Assembly: GCF_001746915.1 (NCBI RefSeq)
Contig: NZ_MJGC01000121.1
Coordinates: 1-64,000 of the forward strand
Source: Desertifilum tharense IPPAS B-1220
Lineage (GTDB): Bacteria; Cyanobacteriota; Cyanobacteriia; Cyanobacteriales; Desertifilaceae
Direction: 5' to 3'
Length of the DNA: 64,000 bases
Position numbers and translations under genes: made by a program. The notes under the pieces were generated by a model. The model saw only the letters and a program-made list of their open reading frames with translations. It was not told the origin of the DNA and did not search any database. Below, one piece after another: positions 56,549-64,000 of this stretch (position 1 is the stretch's first letter; the number at the start of each line of letters is the position of its first letter).

Positions 56549-56665
56549 TTATTGCACCTGCAAGTGTTTGAGAGGGGTGGGGGAAAGGCTTTAGGAATAC
56601 GGTGGTGGAAGGAGTTGTGGGCGAGGACGCACAAGACTTCCTCGACGGCGGTGACTTTAGCGATC
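56549..56665 (-). pseudogene. decayed partial copy of the gspE/pilB-like 3' end
   Basis: This piece repeats, base for base over long runs, the last ~130 bases of the ATPase gene at 56948-57082 (shared GGTGGTGGAAGGAGTTG, GACTTCCTC, TTGAGAGG). Against that gene it lacks 12 bases (loss of GATT in VTAGATTVEE) and one further base near the C terminus, which shifts the frame. It is a direct repeat, not functional coding, and gives evidence of a local duplication. Confidence 0.8.
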
Positions 56666-56947
56666 ACATAGACCTTGTTCACAAATCAGCAGTGCGATCG
56701 CCGATCTTGTAACGACGCACCCTACTTATTCACTGGGTAAGCATTTGAGGGTTATCCATAAAGAAATTGTTCCACCAAAAGGCAATAGTGGGCTTGTATT
56801 CTCCGAAGAACCGGATTATGACCTCAAATTGAAGATTTTGGCAAAGGTGGCGATCGCAATCCCCATACTGTTTCTCAGAAAAGTCATCATTTGTAGGGTG
56901 CGTCGCAACGCACCCTACGTATCTGGGTTATGGCAACAGCCGGATAG
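56666..56947. other. rearranged spacer with REP copies and a possible gene remnant
   Basis: This stretch holds a REP half-site (56715-56725), and a plus-strand stretch at about 56745-56870 reads like real protein (GNSGLVFSEEPDYDLKLKIL) but has no gene context and runs into a REP palindrome. It is probably a remnant of a gene. No intact gene is present. Confidence 0.45.
56893..56918. repeat. REP palindrome, full copy
   Basis: Arms GTAGGGTGCGTC and AACGCACCCTAC meet around GC. It differs by few bases from the copy at 52333-52358 and lies 30 bp past the ATPase gene stop on its downstream side. Confidence 0.85.
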
Positions 56948-58627
56948 TTATTGCACCTGCAAGCGTTTGAGAGGAGTAGGGGGAACGCTTTTGGGGGTGC
57001 GGTGGTGGAAGGAGTTGCGGGGGAGGACGCGCAAGACTTCCTCAACGGTGGTGGCTCCGGCCGTGACTTTGGCGATCGCAGCCTTTAAAAATGAAGTAAA
57101 GTCGCTCTCGCGGAGGTAGCGGTGCAACTGGGTGAGCGTACCATCATAGATGAGTTCGCGGATGCGATCGTCCACATCTAATAACTCGATAATGGCTTCT
57201 CGTCCCAAATAGCCGGAATGAAAGCATTTTGAACAGCCTGCACCGCGCTGCCATCCTTCAGTGGAAGTGGTTTGGGGCGAAATGCCCAAGCGATTGAAAT
57301 CTTCTAGAGTTGGGGTATAGGGTTGAGCGCAATGGGGACAGACGCGGCGCACTAAACGCTGGGCAACAATTCCCAACAGGGCATCGCTAATTAAACCGGG
57401 GTCTGGGCCGATGTCCTTGAGGCGGGGAATGGCTCCAACGGCATCGTTCGTATGGAGGGTTGTAAAGACTAAGTGACCCGTTAGAGCGGCCCTGACGGCG
57501 GTTTCTGCGGTTTCCTGGTCGCGAATTTCGCCCACCATAATGATATCGGGGTCTTGGCGGAGAATAGCACGCAATCCGGCAGCAAAGGTCATCCCGGCGC
57601 GTTCGTGGACTTGAGTTTGGGTAATGCCCGGTAAGATATACTCGACCGGATCTTCAACCGTGACGACGTTCACCTGTTCCGTGGCGACGGCTTGCAAGCT
57701 AGTATATAGGGTGCTGGTTTTGCCCGAACCTGTTGGCCCGGTGAGGATAATCATCCCTTGGGGTTGTTCCAGCCAGCTTTTATAAATTTCTAAGCTAGTC
57801 GGGGTAAAGCCGAGGTCTTCTACCGCAGAAAAGGGGTTTTGACGCGGGAGGAGGCGAATAACGGCTTTTTCTCCACATACACAGGGAAGGGTGCTGACGC
57901 GCATATCCATTCCCAGTTGTTCGGCGTCGGTGGTGGCATAATGTTCGCCAATGCGTCCATCTTGGGGACAGCGGCTTTCGGCGATATCCATATTGGACAT
58001 GACTTTGAGGGCGACGATCACCCGGCGGCTAATATCAACAGAAAGGGTGGTGATATCGCGCAAAACCCCATCAATGCGATAGCGGACTCTGAGGCCTTCC
58101 GCCATTGGCTCTAGGTGGATGTCGCTGGCGCGGTTGCGGAGCGCACCGGAGATAATCGTTTTAATGCGGCTAATTTGCCCAACGGCTTTAGAGAGGTAGA
58201 GTTCTGTAACTTCGCTGATGTTTTCTTGTTCGACTTCACCCGTTAAGGGGTTAATTAAGGGCGCGGCGCTGATCCGGGTGTGGTCGAAGTTTTGGGAATG
58301 GAACCAAGTGCGATAACTTTTATCGGAAATCGAGATAATTTTAATGTCGGTGAAAGTGCGATCGCCGATTTTGCGAATCACTTCCGATCCAATGGGGACG
58401 GGACTTCCCAGGTAATAGCAATTGCGCCATAAAAGCAGGGGAATGAGGGGGGGAAAGCCATTGCGATCGGGAAACTCCCGCCAAAAGCGAAAACTCACCT
58501 CCGGATCGAGTCGTTCGAGTTTAACCATTCCCTCGCTATCCACTAAAAGTTGGATCGCTTCATCGCAAGTAATGTCCCGTTTCTTGAGTTGTTGCCAAAC
58601 AGACGGAGGATTAGGGAGATCGTTCAT
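56948..58627 (-). CDS. GspE/PilB-family ATPase
   Basis: This is a type II secretion / type IV pilus assembly ATPase. Walker A GPTGSGKTS is near residue 296, the Asp box is VVTVEDPVEY, Walker B is DIIMVGEIRDQETAE, and the His box is HLVFTTLHTNDA. A tetracysteine zinc motif follows (CPHCAQPY with CSKCFHSGYLG). At 559 aa from ATG 58627 it is shorter than the main cyanobacterial PilB (about 670), so it is a paralogue. The open frame reaches 58819, but that extension is not family-like. No other pilus gene is adjacent. Confidence 0.9.
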   Translation of the reverse strand: MNDLPNPPSVWQQLKKRDITCDEAIQLLVDSEGMVKLERLDPEVSFRFWREFPDRNGFPPLIPLLLWRNCYYLGSPVPIGSEVIRKIGDRTFTDIKIISISDKSYRTWFHSQNFDHTRISAAPLINPLTGEVEQENISEVTELYLSKAVGQISRIKTIISGALRNRASDIHLEPMAEGLRVRYRIDGVLRDITTLSVDISRRVIVALKVMSNMDIAESRCPQDGRIGEHYATTDAEQLGMDMRVSTLPCVCGEKAVIRLLPRQNPFSAVEDLGFTPTSLEIYKSWLEQPQGMIILTGPTGSGKTSTLYTSLQAVATEQVNVVTVEDPVEYILPGITQTQVHERAGMTFAAGLRAILRQDPDIIMVGEIRDQETAETAVRAALTGHLVFTTLHTNDAVGAIPRLKDIGPDPGLISDALLGIVAQRLVRRVCPHCAQPYTPTLEDFNRLGISPQTTSTEGWQRGAGCSKCFHSGYLGREAIIELLDVDDRIRELIYDGTLTQLHRYLRESDFTSFLKAAIAKVTAGATTVEEVLRVLPRNSFHHRTPKSVPPTPLKRLQVQ

Positions 58628-58967
58628 ACCAAAAGGCGAGCGTTGGTGAGGGTGCCATTTCTTCCCTAGTCTAACGGCTCGCTCAGGCTGTCCCAGGAAA
58701 TACGGAGTTCTCTTACTTCGCGCTCGGCTTTGGGGGAAATTTTCCTGTAATTTCTCGGAAGCTTGCCCAGCCTGGGTTTCAGCCGAAATCGACAAATATC
58801 TTGACAAACTGTTGCCCAAAGCCGTTTTTAAGTGTTATGGTGAATATCGAGGATAAGTATCGGTTGCAGCATTTGTTTTGAGTATTGACAGGTTTTTTTC
58901 CTTCTTTCTTGACAGACTTGTCTCCGAAACCTCACTCTCTACACTTTCCGAATTTTGGAGATAGTTG
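58628..58967. other. spacer upstream of the RRM protein gene
   Basis: No gene is seen. Two TTGACA hexamers at 58885-58890 and 58909-58914 are candidate -35 elements for the downstream RNA-binding protein, though good -10 partners are not obvious. The AT- and T-rich tract (58890-58910) and the long leader resemble the cold-regulated leaders of cyanobacterial rbp genes, but this is inference. Confidence 0.4.
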
Positions 58968-59276
58968 ATGTCGATTTACATAGGCAACCTCTCTTATGAG
59001 GTAACGGAAGCTGACCTAAACGCAGTTTTTGCAGAATATGGTTCAGTTAAACGCGTTCAGCTTCCGACTGACCGCGAAACCGGTCGGATGCGCGGTTTTG
59101 GCTTCGTTGAAATGAGCAGCGATGCCGAAGAAGACGCCGCGATTGACGCCCTTGATGGCGCAGAGTGGATGGGTCGCGACCTCAAGGTGAATAAAGCCAA
59201 GCCTCGTGAAAACAGAAGCTCTGGTTCTTTTGGTGGCGGTGGTCGTCGCAACGATCGCTATTCCAGAAGCTACTAA
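58968..59276 (+). CDS. rbp: RRM-domain RNA-binding protein
   Basis: This 102-residue RNA-binding protein has one RRM: RNP2 IYIGNLSYEV and RNP1 MRGFGFVEM, then a short Gly/Arg/Ser tail (SSGSFGGGGRRNDRYSRSY). It is of the cyanobacterial Rbp type, often induced in the cold and thought to act in mRNA handling. GGAG lies 9 bases before the ATG. A strong terminator follows. Confidence 0.93.
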   Translation: MSIYIGNLSYEVTEADLNAVFAEYGSVKRVQLPTDRETGRMRGFGFVEMSSDAEEDAAIDALDGAEWMGRDLKVNKAKPRENRSSGSFGGGGRRNDRYSRSY

Positions 59277-59322
59277 ACCCTTTGACATCTCCTAGTTTAT
59301 AGGGGCTTGTCTATATTTGAAG

Positions 59323-59354
59323 AGGCTCAGATTGAAAATATCTGAGCCTTTCTT
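59323..59354 (+). terminator. rho-independent terminator of the rbp gene
   Basis: AGGCTCAGAT (59323-59332) pairs perfectly with ATCTGAGCCT (59340-59349) and is followed by TTCTTG. It lies 47 bp after the rbp stop. Confidence 0.9.
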
Positions 59355-59430
59355 GTATTTGTCCGATCAGTCGGTTAGAAGGGAGAGTTTGATTACAATC
59401 AGAAAAAGGCAGTCAAGGAGCGATCGCACC

Positions 59431-59886
59431 ATGCTATCCGATCTCACCCAAACCCCTGTTTTGCAACGTGGCGACTTACGCAAAGTTCACCACATCGCCT
59501 TACATGTCCGGGATATGGACGCCTCCCGCCACTTCTACGGTCAGATTTTAGGGTTGCACGAACTCACTGGTGCAGAAGTCCCCAAAACCCTAGTCAAATT
59601 GGTAGAAGCAGGAGAAGTCGCCAACTTTGTCACCCCAGAGGGTACGGTTCTCGATCTGTTCTGGAAACCCAACTTAACCCCTCCCCATCCCGACCCGCAA
59701 CAGGAATTTACCCGCGCCGGACATCTTGCCTTTGATATCGATCCAGAAGGGTTTGACCGGGCAGTAGAGGTTTTGCGATCGCACTCAGTCCCCATCGATA
59801 GCGGCCCCGTCACCCGCCCCACCGGACGCGGAATCTACTTTTACGATCCCGATGGCTTCCTATTAGAAATTCGCTGCGATCCCTAG
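59431..59886 (+). CDS. VOC family (glyoxalase-like) protein
   Basis: This 151-residue protein is of the vicinal oxygen chelate fold, with two beta-alpha-beta-beta-beta modules: KVHHIALHVRDMDASRHFY and GRGIYFYDPDGFLLEIR. Metal-ligand positions look present (H in VHHIAL, H in AGHLAFDI, E in LLEIRCDP). Substrates range from methylglyoxal adducts to antibiotics or dioxygenase substrates, so the reaction is not assigned. The ATG at 59431 is preferred over the longer frame from 59317, which overlaps the terminator. Confidence 0.87.
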   Translation: MLSDLTQTPVLQRGDLRKVHHIALHVRDMDASRHFYGQILGLHELTGAEVPKTLVKLVEAGEVANFVTPEGTVLDLFWKPNLTPPHPDPQQEFTRAGHLAFDIDPEGFDRAVEVLRSHSVPIDSGPVTRPTGRGIYFYDPDGFLLEIRCDP

Positions 59887-60262
59887 GCGTTTCCTAACAA
59901 AAGAGTGCAAAGTACCGAGTTCCGAGTTCCGAGAGGGGAAGAGGATGGGGGGATGGGGGGATGGGGAGGTGGGGGGAAGTGAGTGCTGAGTTCTGAGTGA
60001 GAAGCTGTTGCGCGGTTCTTGGTGACTAGCAGTGTGCTAGGTAAGTTCCGAGTTCCGAGTTCCGAGTTCCGAGTGAGCAAAGGAGTGCTAAGTGCTGAGT
60101 TCCGTAGCTACTAAGTAGCGGTGTTTCAAGTTGGTAGCAAAGTACAAAGCAAGAAGTTTAAAGTCACCAAAAAATAGGCTTTCTTCCCCCCATCTCCCCA
60201 TCTCCCCACCCCCCCATCCTCTTCCCCCAACTCCTAACTCCCAACTCCCAACTCCCTTCCTC
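59887..60262. repeat. repeat-filled spacer (TTCCGAG, GGGGGATGG, GTGCTGAGT, AACTCCC)
   Basis: Four types appear in sequence: GAGTTCCGAGTTCCGAG (59915-59932) and a run of about four AGTTCCG heptamers at 60044-60074, GGATGGGGGGATGGG near 59942-59970, GTGCTGAGT units, and CCCAACTCCTAACTCCCAAC (60228-60260), the reverse of the 1-128 unit. No gene is present. Confidence 0.82.
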
Positions 60263-61660
60263 TTACAGAAACCCTGCTGACTCATACAGTCGCCGGACAA
60301 TGGCTGTAATTCGCTGACCGTATTGTAGATCGGCTGCCCAGCGTCCGCTGAGTTGATCGATTAACGGTGCAATGCCACGGGTAACAAACCGGAAACGCGG
60401 GGCCACCAACTCTTGAACTAACGGTTCCGTGCTGGCATAGGCCTTCAGTTGTTGAATGTGGGCGCGCACTCCAATGCGGGCGCTAGGGAAAGATGCACCA
60501 CCGGGACTGCCACTGACATCGCCTAAGCCTGCAAAATTGTTTTGGCTAGGTCGAATTTCGCCCCCAAAGCGTAAAAATCCGGTTTCGACGCACATCTGCG
60601 AGAACGCCACATCATAATTGACCCCTTCAATTGCGGCTTCTTCGCGGTAGAGGCGCGGTAAGTCTGGGAATTGGTTTAAGGCTTGTTCGTTATTGGCTCT
60701 GAGGAACATCATTAACTGGACTTCTGAGGTATTGCCATTCCCCATAATTCGGTCAATTTGTCCCGGACAGATGCTCAAATTAGACCGCAAAAGGACGGTG
60801 CGAGTGGCGCTATCCCAACCCACTGCAATGTTATATTCGCGTAACTCAATGGCTTTAACATAGACAATGCTGCGATAATTCAGCCGCCGCACGTTGGGAT
60901 CTTTGGATAGGTCAATTCCCAGTTGATCGACTAAATCGATCGGAATATAAGAGTTTCCGTTAACGATGATGCCTCTTTCTCCATGCACCCGCCCGTTAAT
61001 GCTGATGTTAATGGGGGGATAAGTTTCGCTAGGTACAGGAGTGGGTGTCGGCGTCGGCGTTGGGGTTGGTGTCGGTGTTGGCGCTGGGGTTGAGGGGTTT
61101 AAGGCACGACTCCAGGCGGCTAACCCATCGGCGATCCCTAATGCCATATCCCGGCGGCGGTTTTGCAGGAGAAAGCGGTCATCGGGGTTGGTGAGGAAGC
61201 CCACTTCCATGAGTAGGGAAGCCGGAATTACGTTACGGCAAAAGGCGAGACTTCCCGGCCCGCTGAGGGTGTCGGGTTTGGCCCCGCGCGAGGGAAGTTG
61301 GGGAACTCGTCGCAGCAAGGCCAGTAACATCAGTTCGGCGTGGGCTTTGCGTTCGTTGTTATTGACAATGTAGAAAACAGTCGCCCCGCGCACTGCCGGG
61401 TTAGAAAAGGCGTCGGCGTGAATTTCTAGGGCAACATCCCCCCGTCTGTGGCGGCCATTAATCCATTGGATGGACTGTAGCATACTCAGGTCGTCGGGGA
61501 CGGATAGGACTTCAAATCCGCGCGATCGCAATTCTGGCAAAATCAGATCGCGCAATAAAATCATTTCTCTGGCTTCTGTGGTTCCCCCGGCGACTGCACC
61601 CGGATCGGTAATCCCATTTTCTAAGCCCCCATGACCTGCTGACAGAAAAATGCGTCCCAT
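60263..61660 (-). CDS. tftA: N-acetylmuramoyl-L-alanine amidase, TftA-like
   Basis: An N-terminal amidase_3 domain (1-190) has the zinc ligands in SAGHGG and ALEIHADAF, and MEVGFLTNPDD towards its end. A Pro-Thr linker (about 193-215) leads to a middle domain (220-300) and a C-terminal glucosaminidase/lysozyme-like domain (EEAAIEGVNYDVAFSQMCVE, NNFAGLGDVSGS, GRWAADLQYG). This layout matches the hormogonium tapered-terminus morphoprotein TftA of filamentous cyanobacteria, which shapes terminal cells by remodelling peptidoglycan. No signal peptide is seen, which is odd for a wall hydrolase. The symbol is tentative. Confidence 0.78.
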   Translation of the reverse strand: MGRIFLSAGHGGLENGITDPGAVAGGTTEAREMILLRDLILPELRSRGFEVLSVPDDLSMLQSIQWINGRHRRGDVALEIHADAFSNPAVRGATVFYIVNNNERKAHAELMLLALLRRVPQLPSRGAKPDTLSGPGSLAFCRNVIPASLLMEVGFLTNPDDRFLLQNRRRDMALGIADGLAAWSRALNPSTPAPTPTPTPTPTPTPTPVPSETYPPINISINGRVHGERGIIVNGNSYIPIDLVDQLGIDLSKDPNVRRLNYRSIVYVKAIELREYNIAVGWDSATRTVLLRSNLSICPGQIDRIMGNGNTSEVQLMMFLRANNEQALNQFPDLPRLYREEAAIEGVNYDVAFSQMCVETGFLRFGGEIRPSQNNFAGLGDVSGSPGGASFPSARIGVRAHIQQLKAYASTEPLVQELVAPRFRFVTRGIAPLIDQLSGRWAADLQYGQRITAIVRRLYESAGFL

Positions 61661-61807
61661 CGATATCCTTCCTTTGGTCGTTACCCATAGTCATTTGTCA
61701 GATGTTCGGGTGCATTCGTCAAGCCTTTTGTTAGGAGTTTGTGCCGAAAACCCGATCGAGAAAATGCTAAGATTGGCAACGGCAATGGACGAAACTCACC
61801 GATATTT

Positions 61808-62893
61808 ATGGCTTTGAGAACACCGCGACGTATTTTAGTCACTGGAGGGGCCGGGTTTATTGGCTCTAATTTCGTCCATTATTGGTGCGATCGCTATCCG
61901 GAAGATAAGGTGGTCGTGTTAGATGCGCTGACCTATGCGGGCAATCGTGCTAATTTAGCAGAGTTGGAGATGCGATCGCAATTTCGGTTTGTGCAAGGGG
62001 ATATTGGCGATCGCAATTTAGTCGATACTCTACTGAGTTCCGAGCAAATTGACACCCTTGCTCATTTTGCCGCAGAATCCCACGTAGACCGCTCCATTCT
62101 CGGCCCAGGTGCGTTTATTCAAACGAACGTTGTCGGCACGTTTACCCTTTTAGAAGCCTTTCGCCAACATTGGGAAAACCGCCTTAAACCCCAAAAATTA
62201 GATGCAGAAGCCGTATTTCTGCACGTCTCTACCGATGAAGTTTACGGCTCTTTAGGTCCCGACGATCCGGCATTCAGCGAAACCACTCCTTACGCCCCCA
62301 ATAGTCCTTATTCTGCCTCAAAAGCGGGTAGCGATCACCTGGTTCGTGCCTACTTCCACACCTACGGCGTTCCGACTCTAATTACCAACTGTTCCAATAA
62401 CTACGGCCCCTATCAGTTTCCCGAAAAACTGATTCCCCTGATGTGCATTAATGCCCTCATTGGTAAAAACTTACCCGTCTATGGGGATGGGCAAAATATT
62501 CGCGACTGGCTGTATGTTGGCGACCATTGTAGCGCCCTTGATGCCGTCATCCACCGGGGAAAACGCGGCGAAACCTACAATATTGGTGGGAATAATGAGG
62601 TAAAAAACCTAGATTTGGTGAAAATGCTCTGTCAACTGATGGACGAACTCGCACCCAATCTTCCCGTGCAGCCGTGCGCTGAGTTAATTACCTTTGTTAA
62701 AGATAGATTGGGCCACGATCTCCGTTATGCCATTAATGCCAATAAGATTAAAACAGAACTAGACTGGACGCCCTCCGTTACCGTAGAAGAGGGGTTGCGG
62801 CAGACGGTGGAGTGGTATCTGACCCACCGCGACTGGTGGGAAGTCTTGCTGTCTGAGGAATATCAAGCCTATTATCGCCAAGTCTATGCGTAA
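61808..62893 (+). CDS. rfbB: dTDP-glucose 4,6-dehydratase
   Basis: This is an extended short-chain dehydrogenase. The NAD site TGGAGFIGSNF is near the N terminus, the active-site motif is YSASKAGSDH, and DEVYGSLG carries the catalytic acid/base. It makes dTDP-4-keto-6-deoxyglucose for dTDP-rhamnose and O-antigen/EPS sugars. It has 361 aa from ATG 61808 (MALRTPRRILVTGG); the frame is open from 61739. No rfbA/C/D gene is adjacent. Confidence 0.93.
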   Translation: MALRTPRRILVTGGAGFIGSNFVHYWCDRYPEDKVVVLDALTYAGNRANLAELEMRSQFRFVQGDIGDRNLVDTLLSSEQIDTLAHFAAESHVDRSILGPGAFIQTNVVGTFTLLEAFRQHWENRLKPQKLDAEAVFLHVSTDEVYGSLGPDDPAFSETTPYAPNSPYSASKAGSDHLVRAYFHTYGVPTLITNCSNNYGPYQFPEKLIPLMCINALIGKNLPVYGDGQNIRDWLYVGDHCSALDAVIHRGKRGETYNIGGNNEVKNLDLVKMLCQLMDELAPNLPVQPCAELITFVKDRLGHDLRYAINANKIKTELDWTPSVTVEEGLRQTVEWYLTHRDWWEVLLSEEYQAYYRQVYA

Positions 62894-62904
62894 CCTAAAA
62901 CAGA

Positions 62905-62923
62905 GACGTTCCATTGGAACGTC
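62905..62923. repeat. 19-bp palindrome between convergent genes
   Basis: GACGTTCCATTGGAACGTC is a perfect odd palindrome in the 37-bp gap between rfbB and rpaA. The same sequence is a dispersed repeat in many cyanobacteria and may work as a bidirectional terminator here. Confidence 0.75.
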
Positions 62924-62930
62924 CCTACCT

Positions 62931-63668
62931 CTAGGCTAAAGCTTCAGCCACTTCTACCTTATCGTTACTGGGCAATTCCAAACAGTAACCAGCACCGTAG
63001 ACTGTCTTAATATAGCGGGGGTGGCGCGGATCGGGTTCTAGCTTAGTTCTCAGATGGCGAATATGAACGCGGATGGTTTCAATATCATCATCCGGGTCAT
63101 ATCCCCAAACTTCTTTGAGAATTTCGCTAGGGGATACCGTTTGACCGTGACGCTGAAGTAAGCAGTGTAACAGTTCAAACTCTAAATGAGTGAGTTTAAC
63201 CGTTTGGTCAAACCAAATCACCTCGAAGCGTTCGGGAACCAAAGTCAGCGGCCCATAGCTGAGAATTTCGCTATGCTTGGCTGCTTGGGGAATGCGGTCT
63301 GTACGTCGCAATAAGGCTCGCACTCGCGCTAGCATTTCCTCAACTTCAAAAGGTTTGGTTAAATAGTCGTCCGCACCCGCATTAAACCCATCAACTTTGT
63401 CCTGTGTTTGACCTAAAGCCGTCAACATCAAAACAGGGATGTCTGCGGTGCGTTCGTCTCGGCGAAGACGTTGACAAACCGTAAAACCATCCACTTTTGG
63501 CAGCATCAAGTCTAAAAGAATCAAGTCGGGGATGAGTTGAACAGCCAAGGCTTGACCTTTAATGCCATCGGGTGCTTGGCTGACATCGTAGCCAGCCATC
63601 TCTAGATTAATTGCGACTAGCTCAGAAATCGCGGGGTCGTCGTCAATAACAAGTATCCGGGGCATCAT
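62931..63668 (-). CDS. rpaA: OmpR-family response regulator RpaA
   Basis: RpaA is the master output regulator of the KaiABC circadian clock in cyanobacteria, phosphorylated by SasA. The receiver domain (residues 5-120) has LILLDLMLPKVDG and ALGQTQDKVDGFNAGADDY. The winged helix (145-235) has LTHLEFELLHCLLQRHGQTV and VWGYDPDDDIETIRVHI. These are diagnostic of RpaA, as opposed to RpaB. It has 245 aa. ATG 63668 (or the next ATG, 63665) starts the frame. The long AT-rich upstream region (to 64000) fits a regulated promoter. Confidence 0.92.
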   Translation of the reverse strand: MMPRILVIDDDPAISELVAINLEMAGYDVSQAPDGIKGQALAVQLIPDLILLDLMLPKVDGFTVCQRLRRDERTADIPVLMLTALGQTQDKVDGFNAGADDYLTKPFEVEEMLARVRALLRRTDRIPQAAKHSEILSYGPLTLVPERFEVIWFDQTVKLTHLEFELLHCLLQRHGQTVSPSEILKEVWGYDPDDDIETIRVHIRHLRTKLEPDPRHPRYIKTVYGAGYCLELPSNDKVEVAEALA

Positions 63669-64000
63669 TCAAGAGCGATGTGTACGGTTTGCTCTAAAGC
63701 GGAGGAGAACTCTACCAAAACCTCGACCAAAATCGAGGATCTGCGCTAAAGGATCTCGCAATCAAACGTATCAAAATATTAAAGTTCTATAAGAACAATT
63801 TGAGAGATACGAAGATTCTATACAGATTATACGCACATTCTCGCAAATCTGTTGATCGCGGTTTGTTAACCTTTCTGCCCAATTTTCTCAGAATTGAGGG
63901 CTTTTTCTAGTCAAGTTTGGGGTCAAATTCCTCACCCTCTGGGCGCAAAGGGCTTTTGCGGCAAGAATGAGAGGCTATTTTACAACTTGCAATCCACCTG
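63669..64000. other. rpaA upstream region
   Basis: No gene is seen in the last 332 bases. AT-rich stretches at 63770-63860 probably hold the rpaA promoter. The window ends here, so a gene on the plus strand beyond it cannot be judged. Confidence 0.4.

Noticed and set aside
59317..59430. 38-residue N-terminal extension of the VOC protein
   Set aside because: It runs through the rbp terminator. The VOC fold needs only the sequence after the ATG at 59431.
62905..62923. Transcription-factor operator of rpaA
   Set aside because: It lies at the 3' ends of two convergent genes, not upstream of rpaA, and the sequence is a dispersed cyanobacterial palindrome.

Overview
The window is chromosomal DNA of a filamentous cyanobacterium. 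The octamer GCGATCGC (the HIP1 repeat typical of cyanobacteria) occurs throughout. There is a fraC-fraD-fraE filament-integrity operon, and genes for RpaA, a Psb32-type protein, MalQ and an alpha-glucan phosphorylase, and cyanobacterial-style GGGAGTT/CTCAGCACT heptamer repeats fill several spacers. I see no rRNA, tRNA or CRISPR array. The pattern fits an oscillatorian-type cyanobacterium, but the genus is not decided by the sequence.

Layout. Positions 1-1.8 kb hold simple repeats and a secreted glycosyl-hydrolase-like protein. Positions 2-13 kb are an accessory island built around DNA phosphorothioation (Dnd): dndC, dndB, a second longer DGQHR protein, a Dnd-associated ~150 aa protein, dndD with a small co-translated partner, and a DEAD/DEAH helicase of the Dnd restriction type. 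A polysaccharide deacetylase and an unknown membrane protein sit in the middle of the island. No dndE or dndA is visible. Positions 13.4-30.4 kb hold a pentapeptide-repeat/RidA fusion, a multi-hairpin palindromic repeat, a Nudix hydrolase, malQ, a PAS histidine kinase, glgP, an aminotransferase, rimM, a DUF29 protein, three Uma2-family genes and an IS630-type insertion sequence split by a frameshift in an A9 run.

Positions 30.5-39.5 kb are mostly housekeeping and signalling: an adenylate cyclase with a receiver domain, a CheY-like regulator, transketolase, fabF, acpP, an HdrB-like protein, an HD-GYP response regulator and psb32. Positions 39.6-45.5 kb are one gene for a ~1,960-residue secreted RTX/cadherin-like protein with four near-identical 291-bp repeats. 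Positions 45.7-51.7 kb hold a duplicated-domain cobalamin adenosyltransferase, fraCDE, larE and a four-module response regulator.

Positions 51.7-57 kb are a second accessory region. A RAYT transposase is bracketed by its probable REP palindromes. Next to it are a divergent pair typical of extracellular contractile injection system (eCIS) loci (a CDC48-like AAA ATPase and a DUF4157/HExxH protein), more REP copies, and a decayed partial duplicate of the 3' end of the neighbouring gspE/pilB-like gene. The window closes with an RRM RNA-binding protein, a VOC protein, a TftA-like amidase, dTDP-glucose 4,6-dehydratase and rpaA.

The functional themes are DNA modification and restriction (Dnd), glycogen turnover (malQ, glgP, with transketolase in sugar phosphate metabolism), filament and envelope biology (fraCDE, amidase, deacetylase, giant surface protein), and dense two-component/cyclic-nucleotide signalling. 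The best candidates for something undescribed are the dndE-less Dnd island with two DGQHR proteins, the orphan eCIS-type ATPase/DUF4157 pair with an unassigned C-terminal domain, and the pentapeptide-RidA fusion.
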